Of a stretch of 28,000 nucleotides of DNA, positions 1 to 7,592 are shown one piece after another (positions within the stretch are counted from its first letter, which is position 1; the number at the start of each line of letters is the position of its first letter). Source of the stretch: a virus; IMG/VR virus record IMGVR_UViG_3300025890_000115, positions 1 to 28,000 of that record; one strand, 5' to 3'. Position numbers and translations under genes: made by a program. Under the pieces are notes generated by a model that was not told where the DNA came from, did not search any database, and worked only from the letters and a program-made list of their open reading frames with translations.

Positions 1-92
1 CACATAACATGATATGTGCAATTAGAAAGATTGATGATTATTTCGACTCCGTAAAAACGGATGAAGCAATGTACAATCGCAAACTTAAATAG
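1..92 (+). CDS. 3' end of an unidentified phage gene (partial)
   Basis: An open frame enters from the left edge in the frame starting at base 3 and ends at TAG 90-92. The visible tail is about 29 residues, hydrophilic and charged, ending in NRKLK. The stop lies directly before the ribosome binding site of the scaffold gene. In phages with this capsid type the gene before the scaffold is often the portal or a small head protein, but the tail is too short to identify and that is only inference from position. Confidence 0.55.
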   Translation, partial: HNMICAIRKIDDYFDSVKTDEAMYNRKLK

Positions 93-103
93 GAGACAGT
101 ACC

Positions 104-1099
104 TTGGCTAACGAGACTGAAACCCCAATAACTGACATAGATAGTGCTGTAAGTAGCATTATTGAGCCAGTAGAAGAGACAACAGAAGAAGTAATAGAAG
201 AATCTCAGGAAACAGAAGAAATATCTGCTGAGGCTGAAGTTGCTGATGAAGTTGAAGAAGAAGTAACAGAAGAAGCTGAAGAAATTGAAGCTTCGGACTA
301 TGAGGATGACGAAGACCCAATAGAGGATGCCAGTCTTGAAGACCCTGTAGAAACTGAACATTATACTGTTAAAGTTAATGGTCTAGAATCACAGGTAACC
401 TTAGAAGACTTAAAGCAAGGCTATAGTGGACAGAAGTACGTCCAACAAGGTATGCAGGAAGTTGCGGCACAAAAGAAAGAAGCCGAAGCAGTCTACACAG
501 CCTTGAATAACGAAAGACAGCAAATGGCTGAATTATACCAACAGCTCCAAAATGGAGGATTTGCACCTGAGCCAATAAAACCTACGAAAGCAGAATTTGA
601 TGCAGACCCTATCGGGTACATGCAAAAAAATCTTGAGTATGAGGAGCAAAAGGCAAACTACGATAGGCAAATGGCACAACTCGAACAGGCATCACAACAA
701 AATAGTGTTGCCCAACAGAACGCTAAACAAGCTTATCTACAAGAGCAGATGCAAATTTTACAAAAAGAAATCCCTGATTTCGCTGACTCTACAAAAGCCA
801 GTAAATTAAGGGAGCAGTTAGTCAATACAGGGAAATCTCAGTATGGTTACACAACTGAGGAAATTTCTCAAATATCTGACTATCGAGCTATAAAGGTATT
901 ACACGATGCTATGAAGTATCAGGATATTATTTCAGGCAAGTCAAAGGCTAAAGTTAAAACTAAGTCTGCAACACCTGTAGTAAAACCGGGTGCTAAGAAA
1001 ATAGCAACTCCAAATGCAAAAATTCGTTCTCGCCAAAAGGCAAAACTTAGGGAGTCAGGTAGCATCGATGATGCTCTTGGCTTAATTTTAAATAGTTAA
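104..1099 (+). CDS. Probable capsid scaffolding protein
   Basis: A 331-residue protein starting at TTG 104, with AGGAGA at 91-96 at good spacing; no ATG fits better. Residues 1-85 are extremely acidic (runs of Glu with Thr, Val and Asp). Residues about 105-230 are Gln/Glu/Ala-rich and predicted coiled coil. The C-terminus is strongly basic (many Lys and Arg, about 275-320). An acidic start, central coiled coil and basic capsid-binding tail directly before the major capsid gene is the classic layout of a phage scaffold that shapes the procapsid and then leaves. The assignment rests on composition and position, since scaffolds diverge fast. The gene ends 12 bases before the capsid start. Confidence 0.75.
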   Translation: MANETETPITDIDSAVSSIIEPVEETTEEVIEESQETEEISAEAEVADEVEEEVTEEAEEIEASDYEDDEDPIEDASLEDPVETEHYTVKVNGLESQVTLEDLKQGYSGQKYVQQGMQEVAAQKKEAEAVYTALNNERQQMAELYQQLQNGGFAPEPIKPTKAEFDADPIGYMQKNLEYEEQKANYDRQMAQLEQASQQNSVAQQNAKQAYLQEQMQILQKEIPDFADSTKASKLREQLVNTGKSQYGYTTEEISQISDYRAIKVLHDAMKYQDIISGKSKAKVKTKSATPVVKPGAKKIATPNAKIRSRQKAKLRESGSIDDALGLILNS

Positions 1100-1111
1100 T
1101 GGAGAAATATT

Positions 1112-2077
1112 ATGGCACAGCCAAGTAATACTTTCGACAGCTATGACGTAAAAGGTATTCGTGAGGACTTAGAGAACGTTATTTATGACATCTCTCCTGA
1201 AGAAACTCCTTTCTACTCATCGCTTAAAAAAGTTAAAGCAAGTAACACTTACCATGAGTGGCAGACAGATGCACTACGTTCATCAGCCGCCAATGCTCAT
1301 ATTGAAGGTGATGACACTACGGGTGAAGCAAGAGTTGCTACTACTCGTTTAGGTAATTACACACAAATCTTTAAAAACGCTGTTGTTATTCCTGACACAG
1401 ACGAAGGACTTGATAAAGCAGGTCGTGCGGCTGAGATGGCATACCAAGTGTTAAAGATTGCTAAAGAGCAAAAGCTAGACATTGAGAAGGCATTGTTTGA
1501 TAACAACGCTTATGTCGCAGGTAATGCTACTACAGCACGTGAACTAGCAGGTGTTCCTGCATACCTAAAAACTAACGTTGCTAACGTTGGTTCAGGTGGT
1601 GCAGCCCCTACAGGTTCAGTACCGGGTGCAACAGCACGTACAGATGGCACAGCTACTGTCTTTACTCAAGCAGACTTTGATACTGTTATGCAGTCTATTT
1701 GGGAAGCAGGTGGTAAGCCTGATACTGTATATCTAAGTGCGTTCCAAATGAACAAGGCACTAGGATTTACTGGTATGAACAACCAACGCTCTACAATTGG
1801 TGCGGCTGTTGGTGGTACTAATGCTGTTGTAAATGCAGTAGACGTGTATGTTACTCCTTGGGGAACAGTTGATTTTGTTCCGACTCGTGAGAACAGAGGT
1901 CGTGATGTGTTTATTATGCAATCTGATATGTTTGGTGTTGGTGTTCTTAGACCTACTAAGAATACTGAGTTAGCTAAAACTGGTGACTCTACTAAACGTC
2001 AAGTATTAACAGAACTTACGCTTATCTCTAAAAATGAGAAAGCATCAGGTGCTGTTTACGATTGTACTACTTCATAA
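1112..2077 (+). CDS. Major capsid protein, SU10/DUF5309-type
   Basis: A 321-residue protein that forms the shell of the phage head. The N-terminal block has the family pattern recalled for SU10-type capsid proteins: MAQPSNTFDSYD, then REDLENVIYDISPEETPF, then ASNTYHEWQTD at about residues 43-53. The middle is Ala/Gly/Thr-rich, and the C-terminal half carries a second conserved-looking block around residues 205-300. Length fits the family. The start ATG 1112 has GGAGAAAT just upstream. It follows the scaffold and is followed by two tandem hairpins at 2095-2156, which suits a highly expressed gene whose transcript end is controlled. GC content looks clearly higher than in the oxygenase cassette downstream. 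Confidence 0.9.
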   Translation: MAQPSNTFDSYDVKGIREDLENVIYDISPEETPFYSSLKKVKASNTYHEWQTDALRSSAANAHIEGDDTTGEARVATTRLGNYTQIFKNAVVIPDTDEGLDKAGRAAEMAYQVLKIAKEQKLDIEKALFDNNAYVAGNATTARELAGVPAYLKTNVANVGSGGAAPTGSVPGATARTDGTATVFTQADFDTVMQSIWEAGGKPDTVYLSAFQMNKALGFTGMNNQRSTIGAAVGGTNAVVNAVDVYVTPWGTVDFVPTRENRGRDVFIMQSDMFGVGVLRPTKNTELAKTGDSTKRQVLTELTLISKNEKASGAVYDCTTS

Positions 2078-2094
2078 TGAGGTAGAATACGAGT

Positions 2095-2123
2095 TGTGGG
2101 GAGTCCTCCTTAATCTCCCCACA
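2095..2123 (+). terminator. First of two tandem hairpins after the capsid gene
   Basis: Arms TGTGGGGAG (2095-2103) and CTCCCCACA (2115-2123) pair over 9 bp around an 11-base loop (TCCTCCTTAAT). No U-run follows, so it is not a textbook intrinsic terminator. It may be a leaky terminator, an RNase processing site or a 3'-end stabiliser. It sits 18 bases after the capsid stop codon and has a near-duplicate 4 bases downstream. Confidence 0.7.
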
Positions 2124-2127
2124 CTTA

Positions 2128-2156
2128 TGTGGAGAGTCCGAGTTAAGCTCTCCACA
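2128..2156 (+). terminator. Second tandem hairpin after the capsid gene
   Basis: Arms TGTGGAGAG (2128-2136) and CTCTCCACA (2148-2156) pair over 9 bp around an 11-base loop (TCCGAGTTAAG). Compared with the first hairpin, one stem pair changes from G-C to A-T on both sides, a compensatory change, and the loop has the same length and partly the same sequence. Only a short TTT follows. Same possible roles as the first hairpin. Confidence 0.7.
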
Positions 2157-2173
2157 CCTTTAATTGGAAAAAT

Positions 2174-2464
2174 ATGAAAGTAAAAGAACAAGTACAATAC
2201 AATCAAAAAGAAGATAAAATTGAGGTTGCACGTACATTTGATAACGCACCTAGCCTAGACAGAGCAGATGATTTAAGAAAGGCTAAGGTGGGTATGACTG
2301 GTGAAAATCGTCTTGTAGGCTCTATACCTTTACACATCATGGCTCAATGGTGCAAGGATGCAGGAGTTAAATGGGATGATATAGAAGCGAGAAAAGAAGT
2401 TGTTAGAAAAAACATCCTTAGTGGTGAGTTTGACAAATTCCGAGTATGGCAAGGAACTTTTTAG
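2174..2464 (+). CDS. Small conserved-type phage protein after capsid, function unknown
   Basis: A 96-residue soluble, charged protein with no signal peptide or membrane segment. The start ATG 2174 has GGAAAA upstream and lies just after the tandem hairpins. Visible parts are a Lys/Glu-rich N-terminus, DRADDLRKAKVGMTGE at about residues 29-44, and WCKDAGVKWDDIEARKE near residues 59-75. Its place between capsid and fibre genes suggests a virion or head-completion role, but no family is recognised with certainty. Separation from the capsid gene by the hairpins implies a lower expression level than capsid. Confidence 0.7.
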   Translation: MKVKEQVQYNQKEDKIEVARTFDNAPSLDRADDLRKAKVGMTGENRLVGSIPLHIMAQWCKDAGVKWDDIEARKEVVRKNILSGEFDKFRVWQGTF

Positions 2465-2473
2465 GAGATATAA

Positions 2474-3382
2474 ATGGCAGATACAACTACTACTACGTTC
2501 TCTTTGACAAAGCCTGAAGTGGGAGCTTCTGCTGATACTTGGGGAACAAAACTCAACACAAACTTAGATGCACTTGATGACTTGTTAGATGGCACTACAG
2601 CAGTTAAACCTAACCTAACCGCAGGTCAATGGAAAATAGGTGGCACAGCAATTACAACAGATGCAACAGAACTTAACTATGTTGATGGTGTAACAAGTGC
2701 AATACAGACACAACTAAACGCTATAACAGCTAATAATTGGGTTGTGACAGCAAGAATTACAGATGCTAATGTAACAACAGCTAAAATCGCAGATGATGCA
2801 GTTACAAACGCAAAAATAGGTGCTGATGCAATCACAGGTGCAGAACTTGCTGATAACGCTTGTAATAGTGAACACTATACTGATGGCTCTATTGACTTAG
2901 AGCATTTGTCTAGCTCACTAGGTGATTTGTCAACTAAAGGTGTTACTTATATTGGAAGCAATACTACAAACCATAGGTTTAATGGTAATACTGACCAAAG
3001 ATTTACTGTGAATAGTAACGAAGAAATGCGACTTGAAGCTGATGGTGATTTACACGTTGATGGTGACGTTATTGCATTCTCAACTACAATTTCAGATGCA
3101 ACGCTAAAGTATGACATAAATCCTATTGACCACGCTTTAGACAAAGTAGCTCAACTTACAGGTGTTACATACAAATACCTTAAAGATGGCATGGAGTCAG
3201 CAGGTCTATTAGCACAGGATGTTGAAAAAGTTATGCCTTGTGCAGTAACAGAAAGAGAGTTACCACTTCATAAAAACGATGGTAAATCATACAAGACTTT
3301 AAACTACGACAATCTACACGCTTTACTGATTGAGTCTATTAAGGAGCTTACTGCGAAAGTAGAGAAACTGGAGAGTAAATAA
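2474..3382 (+). CDS. Tail fibre/spike with C-terminal S74 chaperone domain
   Basis: A 302-residue receptor-binding-type protein. Residues 1-85 form the common phage fibre start (MADTTTTTFSLTKPEVGA, then a DTWGTKLN block). Residues 90-205 are repetitive beta-rich shaft with TTAKIADDAV/TNAKIGADAI-type repeats. Residues about 205-302 match the S74 intramolecular chaperone domain: SDATLKYDI at 207-215, GLLAQDV at 244-250, LNYDNLHALLIESIKEL at 276-292, and a terminal coiled coil. S74 domains trimerise the fibre and then cut themselves off. Ser207 and Lys212 keep the five-residue spacing of the Ser/Lys pair known in the family, so self-cleavage before Ser207 is expected. AGGAGATATAA precedes ATG 2474. 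Confidence 0.88.
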   Translation: MADTTTTTFSLTKPEVGASADTWGTKLNTNLDALDDLLDGTTAVKPNLTAGQWKIGGTAITTDATELNYVDGVTSAIQTQLNAITANNWVVTARITDANVTTAKIADDAVTNAKIGADAITGAELADNACNSEHYTDGSIDLEHLSSSLGDLSTKGVTYIGSNTTNHRFNGNTDQRFTVNSNEEMRLEADGDLHVDGDVIAFSTTISDATLKYDINPIDHALDKVAQLTGVTYKYLKDGMESAGLLAQDVEKVMPCAVTERELPLHKNDGKSYKTLNYDNLHALLIESIKELTAKVEKLESK

Positions 3383-4281
3383 TGGCATTACAATCATCAG
3401 GACAAATAAAGCTATCCGAAATAGCTACTGAATTTGGTGGTTCAGAACCCCATGCTTTAAGTGAGTATTATGAAGCGGCAAATGGAATACCATCTTCAGG
3501 AGAATTACAATTAGCGGCAGATTTTTATGGAACTGCTAATTATCAAGCTATTGTTGCTTCTGGTGGTACAGTATCTACATCAGGTGACTATAAATTCCAC
3601 ACATTTACATCATCAGGTACGTTTGCAGTATCAACTGCGGCAAGTGGTGCGGCAAGTGGAACAACAGATTATTTAGTTGTTGCAGGTGGTGGAAATGGTG
3701 GTCGAGGTGGAGGAGGTGCAGGTGGAATGCGTACAGGCACAATGACACCTACCGCACAAAACTACACAATTACAGTAGGTGGTGGTGGAGGAAATTCATC
3801 AGGTGTTGGAGTATCTTGCACTAGAGGTGGTGGCTCAGGTCAATCAGGTGGCTCAGGTGGAGGAGGAACAGGAGGCGCAGGTATGTCAGGACAAGGTGGT
3901 GCATCAGGAACATCAGGCGAAGGCAATGGTGGAGGCTCAGGTGGAGAAAACGGACAAAGCGGTGGCGGTGGCGGAAAAGGTGGCGCAGGTCAAAACGCTA
4001 ACGGATGGCAAGGATATGATGGAGGTGATGGAGGTTCTGCTTCAACATGGTCTGTTAATGGCACAGCTTATGCAGGAGGTGGTGGTGGAGGCACAATTCA
4101 TGGCTCGGCTTGGGGTGTCGGAGGTTCATCAGCACATGGAGGAACAGGCGCACAAGGTTGGCAAGCAAGTGGACAATCAGCATCAGCTAATACAGGAGGA
4201 GGAGGTGGTGGAACATGGAATGGTGGCTCAGGAAATGGCGGTTCAGGAATTGTTATATTAAGATATAAATACCAAAACTAG
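3382..4281 (+). CDS. Glycine-rich tail fibre/adhesin
   Basis: A 299-residue protein whose ATG overlaps the stop of the S74 fibre gene (TAATG), so the two are probably translationally coupled. Residues 1-50 (SGQIKLSEIATEFGG, then a YYEAANGIP block) are a virion-attachment-like start common in marine phage fibres. Residues 55-105 look like a beta domain ending DYLVVAGGGNGG. Residues about 100-290 are dominated by Gly runs with Ser, Ala and Thr, and the protein ends in IVILRYKY. Such domains in known phage adhesins can fold as polyglycine-II helices that carry variable host-binding loops. The GGN codons make a long shadow frame at 3779-4261 that is not a gene. Confidence 0.8.
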   Translation: MALQSSGQIKLSEIATEFGGSEPHALSEYYEAANGIPSSGELQLAADFYGTANYQAIVASGGTVSTSGDYKFHTFTSSGTFAVSTAASGAASGTTDYLVVAGGGNGGRGGGGAGGMRTGTMTPTAQNYTITVGGGGGNSSGVGVSCTRGGGSGQSGGSGGGGTGGAGMSGQGGASGTSGEGNGGGSGGENGQSGGGGGKGGAGQNANGWQGYDGGDGGSASTWSVNGTAYAGGGGGGTIHGSAWGVGGSSAHGGTGAQGWQASGQSASANTGGGGGGTWNGGSGNGGSGIVILRYKYQN

Positions 4282-4290
4282 GAGATATAT

Positions 4291-4686
4291 ATGGCACATT
4301 TTGCACAATTAGATGAAAGCAACATTGTTACTGCTGTATATGTCGTTGCAGATGCAGATTGTTTAGATGGTGATGGTAATGAATCAGAAGCTGTTGGTAT
4401 TGCTTTTTGTGAAAGCTTGTTTGGTAGTGGTACATACAAACAGACATCATACAATGGAAACATAAGAAAACAATATGCATGGGTAGGGGATACATACGAC
4501 ACAGCAAAGGATGTATACATAAGACCAAAACCTCATGCATCATGGGTGTTAAATTCAAATAACGATTGGGAAGCACCATTAGCATTGCCTGACAATAATT
4601 TTCCGGGTTATGATTGGGATGAATCAGCATATCAAGCAGATAACAATACAGGTTGGGTAGCAAGAAATTTGACAGTTCCCTCATAA
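4291..4686 (+). CDS. Small phage structural-type protein (MAHF... family)
   Basis: A 131-residue soluble protein with AGGAGATATAT before ATG 4291. It starts MAHFAQLDESNIVTAVYVV and has NGNIRKQYAWVGDTYD at about 55-70, then RPKPHASWVLNSNNDWEAP at about 77-95. The pattern of a short MAHF(A/S)xLD start, NxIRKxYA and a PxPxxSWxLN block recurs in marine phages next to fibre genes; I recall it from that context, where it is usually annotated as hypothetical or structural. A fibre-associated role is inference. The last 18 coding bases contain the -35 element of the promoter that drives the oxygenase cassette. Confidence 0.75.
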   Translation: MAHFAQLDESNIVTAVYVVADADCLDGDGNESEAVGIAFCESLFGSGTYKQTSYNGNIRKQYAWVGDTYDTAKDVYIRPKPHASWVLNSNNDWEAPLALPDNNFPGYDWDESAYQADNNTGWVARNLTVPS

Positions 4687-4697
4687 AAACATAAAAT
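4669..4697 (+). promoter_or_regulatory. Sigma70-type promoter for the oxygenase cassette
   Basis: TTGACA (4669-4674), a 17-base spacer, then TAAAAT (4692-4697). Five of six -10 bases and all -35 bases match the consensus. Predicted transcription start is near 4704, giving a leader of about 20 bases before the TTG start at 4724. The -35 hexamer lies inside the end of the preceding gene. No comparable rightward promoter was found elsewhere in the late region, so the cassette can be expressed on its own. Confidence 0.75.
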
Positions 4698-4723
4698 AGT
4701 CTATACAACTTAGGGAGGAAAGT

Positions 4724-5320
4724 TTGATAGAAACACTTTTTGGTAAAACCATATACTCTAATAAATTAGACGTAGATACATCAAAAATAATATCTACGTC
4801 AACTTTATTTAGAAAATCAAATAATATTTATCGTGCAAAAACTGACGAACAGAATTTGCATGTCTTAAACAATAAAAAACTTTGTGATTTAAAAGATATT
4901 ATTGTCAATGAGTTGTACAAATATTTACATGGAATATTAAATTACACTAACGAATTTTACATAACAACTTCATGGTTTACAGAAGTTGAACCAAACGAAG
5001 AAAGCCAGTTTCACAATCATACTAATAGTTTTGTAAGTGGTGTTTTATATTTACAAACAACTGATAAATGTGGTGACATAATATTTCGTAACTTTTCAAA
5101 TGAAAGATTTGATTTAGAAGCAACAAATTACAACATTTTAAACAGTAGAGCGTGGTCGTATAAGCCTGAAAATGGCTTAATTTTAATTTTTCCTAGTGAG
5201 CTATATCACAAAGTAGAAAAAAATAAATCAAAGGAAAAAAGACATTCTCTTGCTTTTAATGTAATACCAAAAGGAACAATTGGTTTTAGTGATGGTGATA
5301 GCCACATGATAATTAAATGA
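4724..5320 (+). CDS. Putative 2OG-Fe(II) oxygenase, TIGR02466-like (1 of 5)
   Basis: A 198-residue soluble protein. The start is TTG 4724 behind a strong GGGAGGAAAG. The second half has the layout of the TIGR02466 family of putative 2-oxoglutarate/Fe(II) oxygenases: HNH at 97-99 followed by SGVLYLQT (105-112), CGDIIFRNF (116-124), FPSELYHKV (156-164) and RHSLAFN (173-179). Expected metal ligands are among His97/His99 and His162, with Arg173 as the likely 2OG carboxylate binder. Such enzymes hydroxylate a substrate using O2 and 2OG; the substrate is unknown here. It is the first gene after the cassette promoter and overlaps the next gene by ATGA. Very AT-rich compared with the fibre genes. Confidence 0.78.
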   Translation: MIETLFGKTIYSNKLDVDTSKIISTSTLFRKSNNIYRAKTDEQNLHVLNNKKLCDLKDIIVNELYKYLHGILNYTNEFYITTSWFTEVEPNEESQFHNHTNSFVSGVLYLQTTDKCGDIIFRNFSNERFDLEATNYNILNSRAWSYKPENGLILIFPSELYHKVEKNKSKEKRHSLAFNVIPKGTIGFSDGDSHMIIK

Positions 5321-5853
5321 AATATCCAAAACATATAGAAGTAATTGATGACTTTTTATCAAACGAAGAATTTACAGATTTGATAAACATTGTAAATGAT
5401 GACTTTGCTTGGTATAGAGGGTACACAATTGATGAGAATTCAGACAATGAATTTACACCAATAAAAAAATACACACCAAAAGAAAAAAGCAAACAATTTA
5501 GACATATTTTTATACATCATGAACATGGCGAAAATAGTCCGTATGTGTCAGTAATTTATCCTATATTGTTTAAATTAAAAGCAAAAAACGTTTTGAAAGT
5601 TAAAATGAATTTGACTACAAATACTAATAAAGCAGTTATAGGTGGATGGCATAGAGATTACGATTTAGACAGTAATGCAAAAATAGCAATTTTGTATGTT
5701 AATGACAACAATGGATTTACCTTATTAGAAGATGGAACAAAAATAAAAAGTAAAGCAAATAGACTTGTTAAATTTAACAATAAAATTATGCACACATGCG
5801 TATCACAAACAGATGTTGCTGATAGATTAGTTTTAAACATGGGTTACATATAA
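5317..5853 (+). CDS. Putative 2OG-Fe(II) oxygenase, HxD...H...R type (2 of 5)
   Basis: A 178-residue soluble protein starting in the ATGA overlap with the previous oxygenase. The catalytic set is complete: HRD at 112-114 (GGWHRDYD), His159 in KIMHTC and Arg170 in ADRLVLNMGY. The core IAILYVNDNNGFTLLEDG (123-140) and the strand before His159 fit a double-stranded beta-helix of the prolyl-4-hydroxylase-like 2OG-Fe(II) superfamily. The N-terminus (IEVIDDFLSNEEFTDL) is the usual helix that precedes such folds. The substrate is unknown. It is of a different subfamily from genes 1 and 3 of the cassette, which argues against simple tandem duplication. Confidence 0.8.
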   Translation: MKYPKHIEVIDDFLSNEEFTDLINIVNDDFAWYRGYTIDENSDNEFTPIKKYTPKEKSKQFRHIFIHHEHGENSPYVSVIYPILFKLKAKNVLKVKMNLTTNTNKAVIGGWHRDYDLDSNAKIAILYVNDNNGFTLLEDGTKIKSKANRLVKFNNKIMHTCVSQTDVADRLVLNMGYI

Positions 5854-5861
5854 GGAGAAAA

Positions 5862-6443
5862 ATGATACAGGTACAAAATATATTTCAAATACCAGTTTAT
5901 AGTGTGTTTATAAATACTATAAATTTAGAAGAATTAAAAAATTACTGTTTTAAACAACAAAAACAAGATAGTGGAAGAATAATTAGCAATCGTGGTGGTT
6001 ATCAATCTAACGATGTAAATTTAAAAAACAAAGTTTTGAAACCTTTAATCAAAGAAATTGAACAACATTCGCTAAATTTTGCTAGACCTATTGTCAATGA
6101 AGAACCACAAAAAATTAGCAATTTGTGGATAAACATTAATAGTCAGAACAATACTAACATTGCACACAATCATCCTGATGCTGACATTTCAGGAGTTTTT
6201 TATATTAATACTCCAAAAGATTGTGGCAACATTGTATTTAAACATCCTGCTTTTGATTTATTGTCGTACTACAATACAAATCAGAAAATATCTAATTGGA
6301 CAACATATAATTCGTCTGAATGGGAATTAGAAGCTAATGAAGGTATTATGTATTTGTTTCCATCTTGGTTAAATCATTACGTGTTGCCAAACAATAATAA
6401 AAAAGAAGAAAGAATTTCAATGTCATTTAATACTAAATGTTAA
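5862..6443 (+). CDS. Putative 2OG-Fe(II) oxygenase, TIGR02466 (3 of 5)
   Basis: A 193-residue protein with AAGGAGAAAA before ATG 5862. This is the clearest TIGR02466 member of the set: PVYSVFIN at 11-18, GGYQSND at 45-51, NLWININ (87-93), HNHPDADISGVFYINTP (102-118), GNIVFKHP (122-129), FPSWLNHYV (166-174) and ERISMSFN (183-190). Likely metal ligands are within His102/His104 plus His172; Arg184 probably binds 2OG. It is related to gene 1 of the cassette but well diverged. It overlaps the next gene by 7 bases. Role and substrate are unknown; neighbouring tail fibre proteins or host surface molecules are possibilities only. Confidence 0.85.
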   Translation: MIQVQNIFQIPVYSVFINTINLEELKNYCFKQQKQDSGRIISNRGGYQSNDVNLKNKVLKPLIKEIEQHSLNFARPIVNEEPQKISNLWININSQNNTNIAHNHPDADISGVFYINTPKDCGNIVFKHPAFDLLSYYNTNQKISNWTTYNSSEWELEANEGIMYLFPSWLNHYVLPNNNKKEERISMSFNTKC

Positions 6444-7051
6444 ATAAAAACAAAATATCTAATTTAATACCACATTTTGGTTCAACAACAAAAAATATGT
6501 TTAGTTGGAAACAATTAGAAACGCTTATTAATTTAAGACCATTTATAACAGATGACAGATTTGTTATTGTTGACGTTCCTTATGCTAATTTGAAATATAA
6601 ATGGAACAATCCTTGGTGGGCAACAGAAACTAATGGATGGATGCCGACACAAATAGCTGATGCATTAAGTAAAACATCAGCTTACATAATGGATTGTAGT
6701 AAAGCAAACAAAAAAATTAATGCGTTTTGTCATAAATTAGAAACAATGTTTAAAAAAAATGTTGATTGCCATATTTATTTTTCTATAAACAAAAATTTAC
6801 CAAACTTTAATAAACATAAAGACGTGTCACACAATTTAATTATTGTCACAGATGGACAAATTAATTGCAAAATATGGACAGAAAAAGGCATGATTGAAAA
6901 AAACCTTTCTAATGGTGATTACGCTTTTATACCAGTTGATGTTTATCATCAAATTGACCCTATAACAAATAAAAGAATTAGTTTAAGTTTTGCTATTACG
7001 TTAAAAGATAGTGAGCATTATGAAGATAGAAATTGGATTGCATTTACATAA
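6437..7051 (+). CDS. Putative cupin/JmjC-like Fe(II) oxygenase (4 of 5)
   Basis: A 204-residue protein whose ATG lies inside the end of the previous gene. The motif-bearing half has HKD at 127-129, HNLIIVTDGQINCKIW (132-147), NGDYAFIPVDVYHQI (159-173) and KRISLSFAI (179-187). The HxD...H pair (His127, Asp129, His171) plus Arg180 fits a cupin-type Fe(II)/2OG site, closer to Cupin_4/JmjC-like enzymes than to TIGR02466. The N-terminal 110 residues have no motif I recognise, apart from an aromatic WNNPWWATETNGW stretch at 56-68 that could form a substrate pocket. It is coupled to the next gene by TAATG. Confidence 0.72.
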   Translation: MLNKNKISNLIPHFGSTTKNMFSWKQLETLINLRPFITDDRFVIVDVPYANLKYKWNNPWWATETNGWMPTQIADALSKTSAYIMDCSKANKKINAFCHKLETMFKKNVDCHIYFSINKNLPNFNKHKDVSHNLIIVTDGQINCKIWTEKGMIEKNLSNGDYAFIPVDVYHQIDPITNKRISLSFAITLKDSEHYEDRNWIAFT

Positions 7052-7590
7052 TGATTTATATAATAGACAATTTTTTAGATAAAAAATCATTTAATTTAAT
7101 TAATCAAGAAATAAAACAAATGGATTTTTTTGATAAAGACAATGACGTAAACATTGCAAATGATGCTGTTTATCCCGGTGTCAGAACAGAAGATTGGTCA
7201 ATAAAATATCCATTAATTGATAATTATGTTATAAGATTATTAGAAAGAAGTGGCTCTCCATTTACTCAAGGAAGTTGGGTACAAAACCAGTATGCATATT
7301 TAAAATTAGCCAAAGATGAAAAAAACGAATATAAACATACTGACCCATATGATTGGGCATATTTAATATATATGTCAAAAACAAATTTAAATTCAGGAAC
7401 AAAATTTTTTGCAACGCTTGATGAAGAAAAAAAATTAAAACCATTAGAAGGTGAAATTGCTTCAGCTTCTTTTGTACAAAATAGATTAGTAATGTTCAAT
7501 AGTAATATAGTGCATCGTAGTTGGGGTGATTATGGTACTAATTTTGCAAATGGTAGACTTACTATTAATGGGTTTTGTATGAGAAGGTAA
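7051..7590 (+). CDS. Putative 2OG-Fe(II) oxygenase (5 of 5)
   Basis: A 179-residue protein. A longer frame begins at 7033, but ATG 7051 is preferred: it overlaps the previous stop as TAATG and starts the typical MIYIIDNFLDKKSF helix. Catalytic residues are all present: HTD at 96-98 (YKHTDPYDWAYLIYM), His155 in NIVHRSW and Arg169 in NGRLTINGF. The SGTKFF loop (115-120) and LVMFNSNIVH strand (146-155) match the prolyl-hydroxylase-like 2OG-Fe(II) fold. It is the last gene of the cassette; the next gene, three bases on, encodes a secreted protein. No terminator separates them, so cassette transcripts probably continue. Confidence 0.8.
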   Translation: MIYIIDNFLDKKSFNLINQEIKQMDFFDKDNDVNIANDAVYPGVRTEDWSIKYPLIDNYVIRLLERSGSPFTQGSWVQNQYAYLKLAKDEKNEYKHTDPYDWAYLIYMSKTNLNSGTKFFATLDEEKKLKPLEGEIASASFVQNRLVMFNSNIVHRSWGDYGTNFANGRLTINGFCMRR

Positions 7591-7592
7591 TT

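Noticed and set aside
3779-4261. A 160-codon rightward frame inside the glycine-rich fibre gene
   Set aside because: It is the out-of-frame reading of GGN-rich repeats, with Val/Glu/Gln bias and no ribosome site. The glycine-rich frame has the correct start, coupling and a conserved-looking N-terminus.
4328-4708. A 126-codon leftward frame opposite the MAHF-type gene
   Set aside because: Composition is a His/Leu/Tyr/Cys-rich shadow, it has no ribosome site, and it would be transcribed against the whole rightward block.
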